Assembly (NCBI GenBank): GCA_021324155.1
Contig: JAJPJQ010000031.1
Coordinates: forward strand, 1-64,000
Length of the DNA: 64,000 nucleotides
Direction of reading: 5' to 3'
Source of the DNA: Pseudomonadota bacterium
Lineage (GTDB): Bacteria; Desulfobacterota; Binatia; UBA9968
The notes beneath the pieces were generated by a model, which saw only the letters and a program-made list of their open reading frames with translations, was not told the DNA's origin and searched no databases. The translations under genes were made by a program, and so were the position numbers. This document shows positions 1 to 9,100 of the stretch, piece by piece. The first letter of the stretch is position 1, and each line of letters opens with the position of its first letter.

Positions 1-33
1 AAGTTTTGCCTCCGAATTAGGGTTTTTACCCTA

Positions 34-63
34 TTGGCGTAAATAACAAGATTTCCTTATAAG
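34..63 (+). promoter_or_regulatory. candidate sigma-70 promoter for the first secreted protein
   Basis: TTGGCG at 34-39 and TATAAG at 58-63 are separated by 18 bases and lie about 110 bases upstream of the ATG at 175. A short dyad (TAGGGT TTTT ACCCTA, 18-33) sits just upstream and has no T-run, so it is not an obvious terminator. The assignment rests on sequence match alone. Confidence 0.35.
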
Positions 64-174
64 CCCCATTCATAAATAGCGCAGACGAGTTCTTCTTCGC
101 GGCCACCCCCGACCTCGAAAAAGCGCACGGCTGAACTACTGGCGTTCGCAAAAATCCTGGAAGGAGGAAGGTGT

Positions 175-3100
175 ATGGGTGTGCGAAGATTGCCGGCGAT
201 CTTTGGGATGCTGATCGCAATGACGGTTTTGGGAATTCAGAGGTCAGAAGCGGCCACTACGGAACCGATCAAGCAAGGCGGTTGGATAGAAAAAGCCGAC
301 AGTGACAGGGTTCGAGACCGATTAAATGGCAAAAGCAGCGGGATTCCAAGCTTTATCAACAAGACGCCCCAACGAGGTCGATTCACCTTCAAGGCGCCAT
401 ATAATACTAAAGGCGTCCGGCTTACTATACCTGAGGATTGCACCGGGTTACCAACCGACTGCATTAATTACGTCGGTTATTCGTATTGGCGAAATATGAA
501 CAACCACGACGGCCGCTCCTCTATGTGGATTTTTCTCGGAATAAAACAACCTACTTGTCCTTTTCCGAATCAAAACACAATCCGTAGCCGCGTAGCCCTA
601 TACGCATGGGATAAGGATCAAAGCGTTTCCGTAGTAGGCCGCGACACCGATGGAGAACCGGCGTTGCTAGACGAGAATTCCGAAGCGACTTTAGGTGGGA
701 CAGAAAGTGGAGAAGGTTGGTATTGGAGCGCAAGTAATGCGGACGCAGTGGATGCGAATTTAAATCCTACTCCGATCAATTACGCCACGTTATACATAAC
801 GAATCATGCAAGGAGTTCGACAGATTGCAACCTTGCACCCGTCGAGAAGAGACGAAAGCTATACCGATACGACGTTTACAATCACATCCTCAGTATCGTC
901 GGTACGAGCGCAACGAATATCTTTGACATCAAAAGGCATTTTAATCCTAATGACTCAACCGATGATAAATATATTAATCAAGCGCATTCGAGCAATAACG
1001 ACAACATCCATTCGGCGACGGTTTTTTGTCAGTTTATAAACACAAACACGACATGTACGGATGGTTTTCAAACGACAAACTTTCCCCTCGACAGTCACGG
1101 TAATCGTCCCGATGTGGCGATGGGGTGTATTGTCTATGACGAACCAGCGGATACTTTCACATACTTTCCACGCGAAGGAGCCGGAGATTTCGACGAATGC
1201 CAGATCGACAAAAGCGGGGAGTGGCTTTTGATAAAAGAAAATAGCCGTGTAGTAAACCCCGGGCAACCAAATGAGGAAACAAAAGTTGACAGTCGGATTA
1301 TTAAACGCTCCGACATCGGTAATCCGATCAAATTGCCATATGATCCAGATACCAATACTTCCAACCCCCATCCAAACCAGCAGTTCTGGGCATTCGCGCA
1401 TACCGACAACGGCTTCGGATATGTTGCCGGCGGTGCCCATGAGACGGTAGGACCTTCGGGCAAACAGAGGCAGGTGGATTTTGACCAAACTTCACCCTCA
1501 GGAGAGATACTTGACGGGCCCATCGTCTATCACGATATCGATACTACTGGTGTGCAAATCGCCGCGGGCCACATCAGCCACACAAACGCAAAGGATCCAG
1601 CAATAACAGCGGTCGAACTGCAACATGCCTGCGCCAGTAACATAATCCACGACAACATTAGCAAGCCGCAGCCCCGCTCAGATGAGATCGTCTGTTTCCG
1701 CCTCGATACGAGCAAAGATGTGCTCGTTGTCGCTCCAACAATGGCGAGCCATAAAGCTTCGGGAGGAGGAGACGATTACGGGAAAGACCCGAAAGGGAAC
1801 CTAGATATCACCGGCCGTTATTTCATCTGGACGGCCAATATGTTCGGCAATCGTTTGGACGCTTTTATCGTCGAGGTACCGACGCAGTTGCTCGTCGGTG
1901 AACCGGATACGGGATCGCTGCCATTGCCATGGACGTCTCAACACATCGGGACTACCCCTCCAAATGGGACTACTGAAGCAGCAAACTTCGCTAACGAAAC
2001 TTTTACCGTTACGGCCGCAGGCGCTGGCATCGGCGGCACCTCGGATGATTTTCTGTTTGTCTCTCAGCCGCTCGGCACCAACGACACGATAATTGCCCAA
2101 GTCGGCGGGCTATTGACAAAAGATTCCAACGGCAATCCGCAGAATACTCTTGAAATGGCCGGCGTCATGATTCGGGAGAGTACCGCAGCCAATGCATTAA
2201 GCATCTTTGTGGGCTTTACACAAAACAAGAAAACCGGCGTCTGCATTCAAACGCGAACGTCATCTACGACTTCTGCCAGCAAATGTGTAAAGAACAACGA
2301 GCCCCCGAAATGGGTGAAACTTAAACGCAGTATGGGAAATGTCTTTTTCCCCTATGTTTCCGCAGACGGGAATAACTGGACGCAAATTGGTTCTAAAAAT
2401 GGGTACACTATCAGCATGTCGCCATCGTCAACAATCTTGGCGGGCATTGCCGTCACAAGTCACAATGCGAGCGTACTTACGACAGCCAGCTTTCGTCGAC
2501 CTGTAGTTACTATCGACGCTGCTAATACCGCAAGTTTAGTCGCGTCGGCATCGACGAGAGTGCTAACCGACGACGGCCTAATGGCGTGGCAGGATCAAGA
2601 TATCGGCAGCGTCGGCCTTGCGGGAAGCTCTAGCTTAGCGAGCGGAACCTACACGGTGAAGGGATCTGGATTCGGTCCTACGAATTCCGATCAGTTCCAT
2701 TTTCTCTACCAAACACTCGAAGGTGACGGCACGATAATAGCCAAAGTCACGCAACTCCAAAATACGGCCGACGGATTCTCGGTCACAGCGTTCGCAGGCG
2801 TCATGATCCGAGAAACGCTCGATGCGAACTCGAAATTCGCGATGGCGACAATGCTAAAACCGAGTCTAGGTGCAACCATACCCGCGCTTTGGTACAGAAC
2901 CCTGACCGGCATTTATCGCGCCGGGTCCACTGGCGGTTCCAACAATTTGCCTGTTTGGGTGAAGTTAACGAGAACCGGTTCGACCTTCACCGCTTATAGC
3001 TCCAGCGGCGGCAGTAATTGGACTTCTCTCGGTAGCATAACTATTGAAATGGCTACAACTGTGTACATCGGCTTAGCGGTAAGCTCGTACAACAACACAG

Positions 3101-3711
3101 CTCTCAATACTTCTAAGTTCACGAATGTTGAAGTGTTGCCGAGTGCAGGTGAGTCTACTGACGACGTCGTCCTTACGGATGACTTCGTTCACGGTAATAC
3201 CACAGGCTGGACGTTGAGCCCGACGGGTTATTGGTCCGTGGTAAATGGTCAGCTAAAGGCTACGGGGACTACAACAGCGGGAGCAACGCAAACTTCAACA
3301 ATAGAGCTGCCCGGATCTTCGACCTATTGGGAATCGACCATGGCCGTGCCCACAACGACCTCTTCGCATCACGGTCTAACCGTTGTTAATAACGACAGCA
3401 CTTTCGGCGTAGCTCTGGCGGTTGACAACAACAATAATTTGTTGTGGCAGGTGATGATCGATAGCGTATGGCAAGGATGGAACACCTCAGGGACAGTAAA
3501 TAATAGATCGAATGCGCATCGTTACGCGATTCAGCGGGAAGGCGATGCCACGTTTACGGTTTTAGTCGACGGCGACATCGTTATGACGGCAATCCCCGCC
3601 GGTCCGATGACTGTTTGGTCGGGCGGTGCCGCCTATGGCACGTTGTTTACTGATGCGTCTACAAGTGGACAACATTTAAACACCGTGTTCAGCAACGTGA
3701 TAACGCGATAG
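175..3711 (+). CDS. large secreted protein: beta-propeller-like N-half plus LamG/DUF1349-like repeats
   Basis: 1178 residues with an N-terminal signal peptide (hydrophobic core at about 9-20, ending near SEA-ATT), so it is exported. Residues about 90-590 contain stretches such as KSGEWLLIK and ITGRYFIWTANMFGNRLDAF that resemble PD40/TolB-type propeller blades. Two homologous concanavalin-like repeats follow (about 605-775 and 815-990), each with a GVMIRE motif, a W-V-K-L strand and an IAVTSHN/LAVSSYN strand typical of DUF1349-like domains. A third LamG-like region (about 1000-1178) begins LTDDF. The ATG has a strong AAGGAGGAAGG ribosome site. Codon use is visibly more AT-rich than in the efflux genes downstream. 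The role is probably extracellular glycan or surface binding; no catalytic motif was recognised. Confidence 0.7.
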   Translation: MGVRRLPAIFGMLIAMTVLGIQRSEAATTEPIKQGGWIEKADSDRVRDRLNGKSSGIPSFINKTPQRGRFTFKAPYNTKGVRLTIPEDCTGLPTDCINYVGYSYWRNMNNHDGRSSMWIFLGIKQPTCPFPNQNTIRSRVALYAWDKDQSVSVVGRDTDGEPALLDENSEATLGGTESGEGWYWSASNADAVDANLNPTPINYATLYITNHARSSTDCNLAPVEKRRKLYRYDVYNHILSIVGTSATNIFDIKRHFNPNDSTDDKYINQAHSSNNDNIHSATVFCQFINTNTTCTDGFQTTNFPLDSHGNRPDVAMGCIVYDEPADTFTYFPREGAGDFDECQIDKSGEWLLIKENSRVVNPGQPNEETKVDSRIIKRSDIGNPIKLPYDPDTNTSNPHPNQQFWAFAHTDNGFGYVAGGAHETVGPSGKQRQVDFDQTSPSGEILDGPIVYHDIDTTGVQIAAGHISHTNAKDPAITAVELQHACASNIIHDNISKPQPRSDEIVCFRLDTSKDVLVVAPTMASHKASGGGDDYGKDPKGNLDITGRYFIWTANMFGNRLDAFIVEVPTQLLVGEPDTGSLPLPWTSQHIGTTPPNGTTEAANFANETFTVTAAGAGIGGTSDDFLFVSQPLGTNDTIIAQVGGLLTKDSNGNPQNTLEMAGVMIRESTAANALSIFVGFTQNKKTGVCIQTRTSSTTSASKCVKNNEPPKWVKLKRSMGNVFFPYVSADGNNWTQIGSKNGYTISMSPSSTILAGIAVTSHNASVLTTASFRRPVVTIDAANTASLVASASTRVLTDDGLMAWQDQDIGSVGLAGSSSLASGTYTVKGSGFGPTNSDQFHFLYQTLEGDGTIIAKVTQLQNTADGFSVTAFAGVMIRETLDANSKFAMATMLKPSLGATIPALWYRTLTGIYRAGSTGGSNNLPVWVKLTRTGSTFTAYSSSGGSNWTSLGSITIEMATTVYIGLAVSSYNNTALNTSKFTNVEVLPSAGESTDDVVLTDDFVHGNTTGWTLSPTGYWSVVNGQLKATGTTTAGATQTSTIELPGSSTYWESTMAVPTTTSSHHGLTVVNNDSTFGVALAVDNNNNLLWQVMIDSVWQGWNTSGTVNNRSNAHRYAIQREGDATFTVLVDGDIVMTAIPAGPMTVWSGGAAYGTLFTDASTSGQHLNTVFSNVITR

Positions 3712-3784
3712 CTGCGGGAAAGGATCATCAAAACTAGGGTGAACACCTGATTGAGACAAACGACTCTCATCGTATCCTAGCTTT

Positions 3785-5698
3785 ATGATCAATGTGACGC
3801 CCAGTCGTTCGTTGGCAGTACAACCAGGCGGCGAACGACTGGGCGGCGCTTTAATAGGGCAAATTAAATTCCCTGCATTATCCATCCACGAGACCATTCT
3901 CCGCTACGAGTACTTCGGTGCAGCTCTCGTAGCGCAACATCCGCTTACAGCCGCCTATCAGCAATTAAAGTTGCTTCCTCGAGCAACGCGGCGGGAGTTG
4001 CAGAGAACGGCTGCACGCTCGTGCAGCGTTTCTCACCGCTCCCGTAAATGGCGCCGTAGATTGGCGCAGTCGCTAACCGGCGCGGCGCTGTTGGTGGCGA
4101 TGGCTCAGACAGCAGATGCTGCGACCATTACTGTTACGACGAACAAGCCGGGGATAAAAGCCGACGGAAAATGCTCTTTGATCGAAGCAATCACTAACGC
4201 AAATAGCCACGCGGCAACTTATCCCGACTGTAGCGCCGGCGAGGGGATCGATACAATCATTTTGCAATCTAACTCGACACAGACCTTTACTCAAATCCAG
4301 TATGGGACATGCTGCAATGCGATACCGACCATTACAAGCAGTGTCACCATTGAGGGGAACGGAAGCATTCTGACTCGTAAAAAAAGCAAAGCTCAGTTTT
4401 TCTTAACGGATATTCGAACTGGCGGCAGTCTTACTTTGAAGAATCTTATCCTCAAAGGCTGGCTTGGAGGCGGCCAAGTAGGTGGGGCAATTGACAATGG
4501 AGGGATACTCGCGATCATAGCGACTACGATGACCGGCAATAGCGCGGAGACCGGCGGCGCTATTTTCAATGGGAAAAATGCTTTTATGCGTCTCGAATCG
4601 AGCACGATCTCAGGCAACGCCGGTATATTTGGCGCGGGCATCTATAATTTAGGCACCCTCACAATTTCAAACAGCACGATATCGGCCAATACCGCGCTGC
4701 GCGGCGGCGGCGGGCTGCACAACAACGGCGGCACGGTCACAATCGAAAACAGCACAGTCTCGGGCAACGCAGTCGTCGGGAAAAAATATTATTCCAGCTA
4801 TGCCGGCGGTATTTACAGTATAGGAGGCTACCTCGGTATCGCCGATAGCATCATCTCAGGCAATACCGTCACGGGCGGTTCACGCGGCTTTGGCGCCGGG
4901 GGAGGGATCCATGTTTACCGCGGCAGCGCGGTCATCCGAAACAGCACCATCTCCGGCAACAAGGCTATAGGCGGTTCCGGAAATAACGGTTTTGCCGCGG
5001 GGCTGGAAAATATCCTCGGCAGCTTAGCGATAGAGAACAGCACGATTTCGGGCAACAACGCCACGGGCGGCTCCGGCGGACATGCAAGCGGCGGCGGTTT
5101 TATCAACGTCGGGCTGGCGACGGTACTCAACAGCACGATTTCTGCGAACAGCGCAGCGTCCAAATCGAAAAACAAATCTTCGTCACGAGTAGATGTGGGC
5201 GGCGGGATAAGTAATTTCAGCACGCTTACGATTCAGAACAGCACCATCACCGGCAACTTTGCCAAACATGGCGGCGGTATTTGGAACCAAGACACCGGAG
5301 GACAAGACCACCGCTCGTTTACTCACTTGTACCTCGATCGGACGATCGTTTCGGGCAATCAGGGAGGCAGCGGCTCAGAGATATTTAATTATGACCACTT
5401 TCATTATTTCACTCTGATTACCGCCGACAACTTCAATATCTTTGGCGCCAACAACGACCCGGGTCTATACGCCTTCACTCCCGGCGCCTCCGACATCATC
5501 CCCGCCACGGGCGTAATGATTAATGATATCCTTGCCCCTCTCGCCGATAACGGCGGGCCGACTCTCACGCACGCGCTCGTTGCCGGCAGCCCGGCGATCG
5601 ATGCCGCGCCGGTGGACGCGGATTGCCCCGCGGAGGATCAGCGCGGCACGACGCGGCCGCAGGGCGCGATGTGCGACATCGGCGCGTTCGAGAAATGA
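3785..5698 (+). CDS. secreted CSLREA / right-handed beta-helix protein with choice-of-anchor Q C-terminus
   Basis: The longest frame gives 637 residues. A signal-peptide-like segment (RRRLAQSLTGAALLVAMAQ, about 93-111) follows about 85 residues of unusual N-terminus. The true start may therefore lie near TTG at about 3970, after the leader hairpin. Mature residues begin with a CSLIEAI motif (CSLREA domain, about 133). About a dozen beta-helix coils follow, each with a repeated N-S-T-I-S-G-N or N-S-T-V-S-G-N turn. The end (PAIDAAP...CDIGAFEK) matches the choice-of-anchor Q module. Such proteins are surface or extracellular adhesins or polysaccharide-associated helices. The repeats were read directly; the function is inferred. 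The gene ends just before a strong terminator. Confidence 0.75.
   Translation: MINVTPSRSLAVQPGGERLGGALIGQIKFPALSIHETILRYEYFGAALVAQHPLTAAYQQLKLLPRATRRELQRTAARSCSVSHRSRKWRRRLAQSLTGAALLVAMAQTADAATITVTTNKPGIKADGKCSLIEAITNANSHAATYPDCSAGEGIDTIILQSNSTQTFTQIQYGTCCNAIPTITSSVTIEGNGSILTRKKSKAQFFLTDIRTGGSLTLKNLILKGWLGGGQVGGAIDNGGILAIIATTMTGNSAETGGAIFNGKNAFMRLESSTISGNAGIFGAGIYNLGTLTISNSTISANTALRGGGGLHNNGGTVTIENSTVSGNAVVGKKYYSSYAGGIYSIGGYLGIADSIISGNTVTGGSRGFGAGGGIHVYRGSAVIRNSTISGNKAIGGSGNNGFAAGLENILGSLAIENSTISGNNATGGSGGHASGGGFINVGLATVLNSTISANSAASKSKNKSSSRVDVGGGISNFSTLTIQNSTITGNFAKHGGGIWNQDTGGQDHRSFTHLYLDRTIVSGNQGGSGSEIFNYDHFHYFTLITADNFNIFGANNDPGLYAFTPGASDIIPATGVMINDILAPLADNGGPTLTHALVAGSPAIDAAPVDADCPAEDQRGTTRPQGAMCDIGAFEK
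3798..3845. repeat. perfect 14-bp inverted repeat in the leader of the beta-helix gene
   Basis: CGCCCAGTCGTTCG (3798-3811) is repeated as its exact reverse complement at 3832-3845 with a 20-base spacer. It falls inside the first codons of the longest reading frame of the next gene. That argues either for a structured leader with translation starting further downstream, or for a hairpin ending transcription of the upstream gene. No T-run follows, so a simple intrinsic terminator is unlikely. Confidence 0.6.
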
Positions 5699-5730
5699 GG
5701 CTCAACCGAGCGGTCACAGAGTCCCCAAAT

Positions 5731-5765
5731 AAAAAAAGGGCGGCCAAAAGGCCGCCCTTTTTGTT
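5731..5765. terminator. bidirectional rho-independent terminator
   Basis: GGGCGGCC (5738-5745), an AAAA loop and GGCCGCCC (5750-5757) form a perfect 8-bp GC stem, with a T-run on the right and an A-run on the left. It lies between convergent genes (beta-helix protein rightward, RND pump leftward) and can serve both. Confidence 0.92.
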
Positions 5766-5791
5766 TTATTGATCGCTCTCGCTGTTGGTTT

Positions 5792-8700
5792 TTACTTCCG
5801 CCGGATGCCGAACTTCCTGAACGAGCTCCAGATCGACGGCTCTTCCGCCGGCGTGCCCATCGTCCACTGGGGCTCGGGGGCGGCGACGGGCGCCGGCGCG
5901 GGCTCGCTCCGGCGGGTCCGCCAGCCGCGGACGCGCTGCACGGCGCCTTCGAAGTAGAGATAGATGACCGGGGTAATGTAGAGCGTCAGAAGCTGGGAAA
6001 CGAGCAGACCGCCGACGACGGCCAAGCCCAGCGGCCGGCGCGATTCCGCGCCCGCCCCGTGGCCCAACGCGATCGGCACGGCGCCCATGATCGCCGCCAT
6101 CGTGGTCATCATGATCGGCCGGAAGCGCACAAGGCAGCCTTCGTAGATCGCCTGGAACGGCGTCTTCCCTTCGTTCCGTTGTCCCTCGATCGCGAAGTCG
6201 ATCATCATGATCGCGTTTTTCTTGACGATGCCGATGAGCATGATGATGCCGACGAAGCCGTAGACGTTCAGATCCATGTTGAAGAGCATGAGCGTGAGCA
6301 ACGCGCCCAAGCCCGCCGAAGGCAGACCGGAGAGAATCGTCAGCGGATGGATGAAGCTTTCGTAAAGAATGCCGAGCACGAGATAGACGACAACGACCGC
6401 CATCAAGAGCAGGAACACCATGCTGCGGAGCGAGGATTGGAACTTTTCCGCCGTGCCTTGAAACGCCGTGGAAATGGTCGGCGGCAGCGTCTCGCGCGCG
6501 AGATCGTCGATAATTTGAAGGCCTTCGCTGAGCGCGACGCCGGGCTTCAGGTTGAACGATATCGTAACCGACGGCAGCTGCCCGGAGTGGTTGACCGAGA
6601 GTGGGCCTACGCTCTGCTTGAGATTCGCGACCGCGTTGAGCGGTATCAGCGCGCTGCCGGACGCGAGCGTCGCCTGGGCCGTGTTGTTGCCGGTATTAGA
6701 CCGGATATAGAGCATCGACAATACCGAGGGATCGTTCTCGTAACGGGGGTCGATCTCGAGGATCACCTGGTACTGATTGCTGGGCGTGTTGATGGTGGAG
6801 ATTTGACGCGAGCCGTACGCGCTGTAGAAGGCGTCCTGAATCTGCCGCGGTGAAAGCCCCTGCTGCGTCGCGCCGATCGTCGACGCCTTGTCGCGGTCGA
6901 CGATGATCTCGAGCTGCGGGTTCTTCAGCTGCAAGTCACTGGTGACGTCCTGAAACTTGTCGCTGGCGCGGATCTTCTCTTCGAGCAGCGGAGCGTATTG
7001 ATATAGCTCCTTCGAGTCCGGCGACAGCATCGTATACTGATAGAGGCTGCGCGAAAGCCTGGCCTCGAGTCGGATGACCGGCGGGTTCTGCAGCGACACG
7101 CGCACGCCCGGGATGCTCGAAAGCTTCGGCCGCAGCTTCTGAATGATCTCGTCCGCGCTCAGCGGCTCATGCGAGTGATAGAGGACAAAATTCGTGTACG
7201 GCAGGAAGACCGGCCGCTCTTCCTTCGGCCGTTCCGCTTTGGGCTTCAGCCGTATGAAGATCTGTCCCGCGTTGCCGGTTGCCGATTGGCCGCCGACGCC
7301 GACGCTCGAGCGAAAGCCGTCGACGTTGCCGTCCGCGGCCACGATATCGTTCAACTGTTTCTGCAGCCGCACCATGCTGGTAAACGAGGTGCCCTGCGCC
7401 GACTCGGTATTGATCAGAATCTGACCGGTGTCTTCGCTCGGGACGAAGCCCTTGGGAATGACGATAAAAAGATGCGCCGTCGCGACGAGCAGAACGAGCG
7501 AGATCCCCAGCGTCAGCAGGCGCGCCTTTAGCGCCCATTGAAGCGTCCAGTCGTAAGCGCTGAGCATGCCGTCGAAGAAGCGCCCGACGATCGCGTAGAG
7601 CCTGCCGTGGTGCTCCTCTTTGGCCGGTTTCAAGAACCGGCTGCAGAGCATCGGCGTAAGGCTCAGCGACACAAGCCCCGAGACCAGGATCGAAACGCAG
7701 ATCGTGACCGAGAACTCGCGCAGCAGGCGGCCGAGCATGCCCGACATGAAAAGAACCGGGATGAACGCGGCGACGAGCGAGAACGTCATCGAGAGAATGG
7801 TAAAGGCGATCTCTTTGGCGCCTTGAATGGCGGCGTCGAAAGGCTTCTCGCCTTCCTCGACGTGGCGCACGATGTTTTCCAACACAACGATGGCGTCGTC
7901 GACAACGAACCCGACCGAGAGTGTCAGCGCCATCAGCGAGAGATTGTTCAAGCTGTAGCCCAACATGTACATGACCGCGAACGTGCCGATGATCGACATC
8001 GGCAGCGCGAGACTCGGGATGATCGTCGCCGACAGATTCCTCAGGAACAAAAAGATGACCATGACGACGAGCGCCACGGTGAGGCCGAGCGTGAACTGGA
8101 CGTCCCAGATCGAGTCGCGGATCGAGAGCGTCCGATCGAAAAAGATCTCCAGTTTGACGGACGGCGGAATGTAGGCGTTGAGCGCAGGAAGTATCGCTTT
8201 GACCGCGTCGACGACCTCGACGACATTGGCGCCGGGCTGGCGGTTGACGGCGAGAACGATCGAGGGCGTTCCGTTGTACCAGGCGGCGATCTTGTTGTTC
8301 TCGACATCGTCGAGAACTGTGCCCAACTCGCGCAGCCGAACGGGCGAGCCGTTGCGGTAGGTCACAACCATCGGCTTGTAGTCGTCGGCCTTGACGAGCT
8401 GGCCGTTGGACTTAAGCGTTAGGGTTCGCTGCGGGCCGTCGAGCGTGCCGAGCGGCAGGTCGACGTTACCGCGCTGCACGGCGGCCAGGACTTCGTCGAT
8501 GCCGATCTGCCGGTAGGCGAGCGCCGTCGGATCGACCTGGATGCGCACGGCGTATTTTTGCGCGCCGAAGACGTCGACCTGCGAGACGCCGCTCACCATG
8601 GAGATGCGCTGCGCCAGGACGTTCTCCGCGATCTCGTCCACCGCCGACATCGGCAGCGTTTCGGAAGTGAGCGCGAGCTGGAGCACCGGCGCGTCGGCCG

Positions 8701-9100
8701 GATTGGTCTTTCTGTAGGAGGGAGGATTCGGCATGTTCGGCGGCAGGTCGCGGAGGGTTCGCGCAATCTGCGCCTGAACGTCCTGCGCCGCGGCATCGAT
8801 GCTGCGGTTCAAATTGAATTGCAACGTGATCTGCGTGCGCCCGAGCGTGCTGACCGAATTCATGGACTCGATGCCGGGGATCGTGGAGAACTGCTTCTCC
8901 AGCGGCGTCGCGACCGAGGACGCCATCGTATCCGGGCTGCCGCCCGGCAGGTTGGCGGTGACAACCAGAGTGGGAAAATCGACGGTCGGCATATCGGCGA
9001 CCGGCAGCGAGCGGTACGCCATGACGCCGAAGATCAGGATGGCCGCCATGAGGAGCGTCGTCATGACAGGCCGGTGGATGAATGCTCCGGTAAGGTTCAT
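5792..9100 (-). CDS. RND (HAE1/MdtB-like) inner-membrane efflux pump
   Basis: A 1102-residue proton-driven RND exporter of the hydrophobe/amphiphile family. It spans the inner membrane and forms a tripartite pump with the next two upstream genes. The start MNLTGAFIHRPVMTTLL is typical of MdtB/MuxB-like pumps. The TM4 proton-relay pair is present in VDDAIVVLENI, and the TM10 lysine in GIVKKNAIMMIDF. Two large periplasmic loops and 12 TM segments fit the family. A proline/alanine-rich tail of about 50 residues makes it longer than the usual 1030-1050. Its ATG overlaps the stop of the adaptor gene (ATGA), so the two are translationally coupled. The substrate cannot be read from the sequence. Confidence 0.93.
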   Translation of the reverse strand: MNLTGAFIHRPVMTTLLMAAILIFGVMAYRSLPVADMPTVDFPTLVVTANLPGGSPDTMASSVATPLEKQFSTIPGIESMNSVSTLGRTQITLQFNLNRSIDAAAQDVQAQIARTLRDLPPNMPNPPSYRKTNPADAPVLQLALTSETLPMSAVDEIAENVLAQRISMVSGVSQVDVFGAQKYAVRIQVDPTALAYRQIGIDEVLAAVQRGNVDLPLGTLDGPQRTLTLKSNGQLVKADDYKPMVVTYRNGSPVRLRELGTVLDDVENNKIAAWYNGTPSIVLAVNRQPGANVVEVVDAVKAILPALNAYIPPSVKLEIFFDRTLSIRDSIWDVQFTLGLTVALVVMVIFLFLRNLSATIIPSLALPMSIIGTFAVMYMLGYSLNNLSLMALTLSVGFVVDDAIVVLENIVRHVEEGEKPFDAAIQGAKEIAFTILSMTFSLVAAFIPVLFMSGMLGRLLREFSVTICVSILVSGLVSLSLTPMLCSRFLKPAKEEHHGRLYAIVGRFFDGMLSAYDWTLQWALKARLLTLGISLVLLVATAHLFIVIPKGFVPSEDTGQILINTESAQGTSFTSMVRLQKQLNDIVAADGNVDGFRSSVGVGGQSATGNAGQIFIRLKPKAERPKEERPVFLPYTNFVLYHSHEPLSADEIIQKLRPKLSSIPGVRVSLQNPPVIRLEARLSRSLYQYTMLSPDSKELYQYAPLLEEKIRASDKFQDVTSDLQLKNPQLEIIVDRDKASTIGATQQGLSPRQIQDAFYSAYGSRQISTINTPSNQYQVILEIDPRYENDPSVLSMLYIRSNTGNNTAQATLASGSALIPLNAVANLKQSVGPLSVNHSGQLPSVTISFNLKPGVALSEGLQIIDDLARETLPPTISTAFQGTAEKFQSSLRSMVFLLLMAVVVVYLVLGILYESFIHPLTILSGLPSAGLGALLTLMLFNMDLNVYGFVGIIMLIGIVKKNAIMMIDFAIEGQRNEGKTPFQAIYEGCLVRFRPIMMTTMAAIMGAVPIALGHGAGAESRRPLGLAVVGGLLVSQLLTLYITPVIYLYFEGAVQRVRGWRTRRSEPAPAPVAAPEPQWTMGTPAEEPSIWSSFRKFGIRRK

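Noticed and set aside
100-165. Possible cyclic-di-GMP riboswitch before the secreted protein
   Set aside because: Some GEMM-like fragments (GCGCACGG, CGCAAAA) occur, but the conserved core order and the tetraloop/receptor pairings cannot be drawn.
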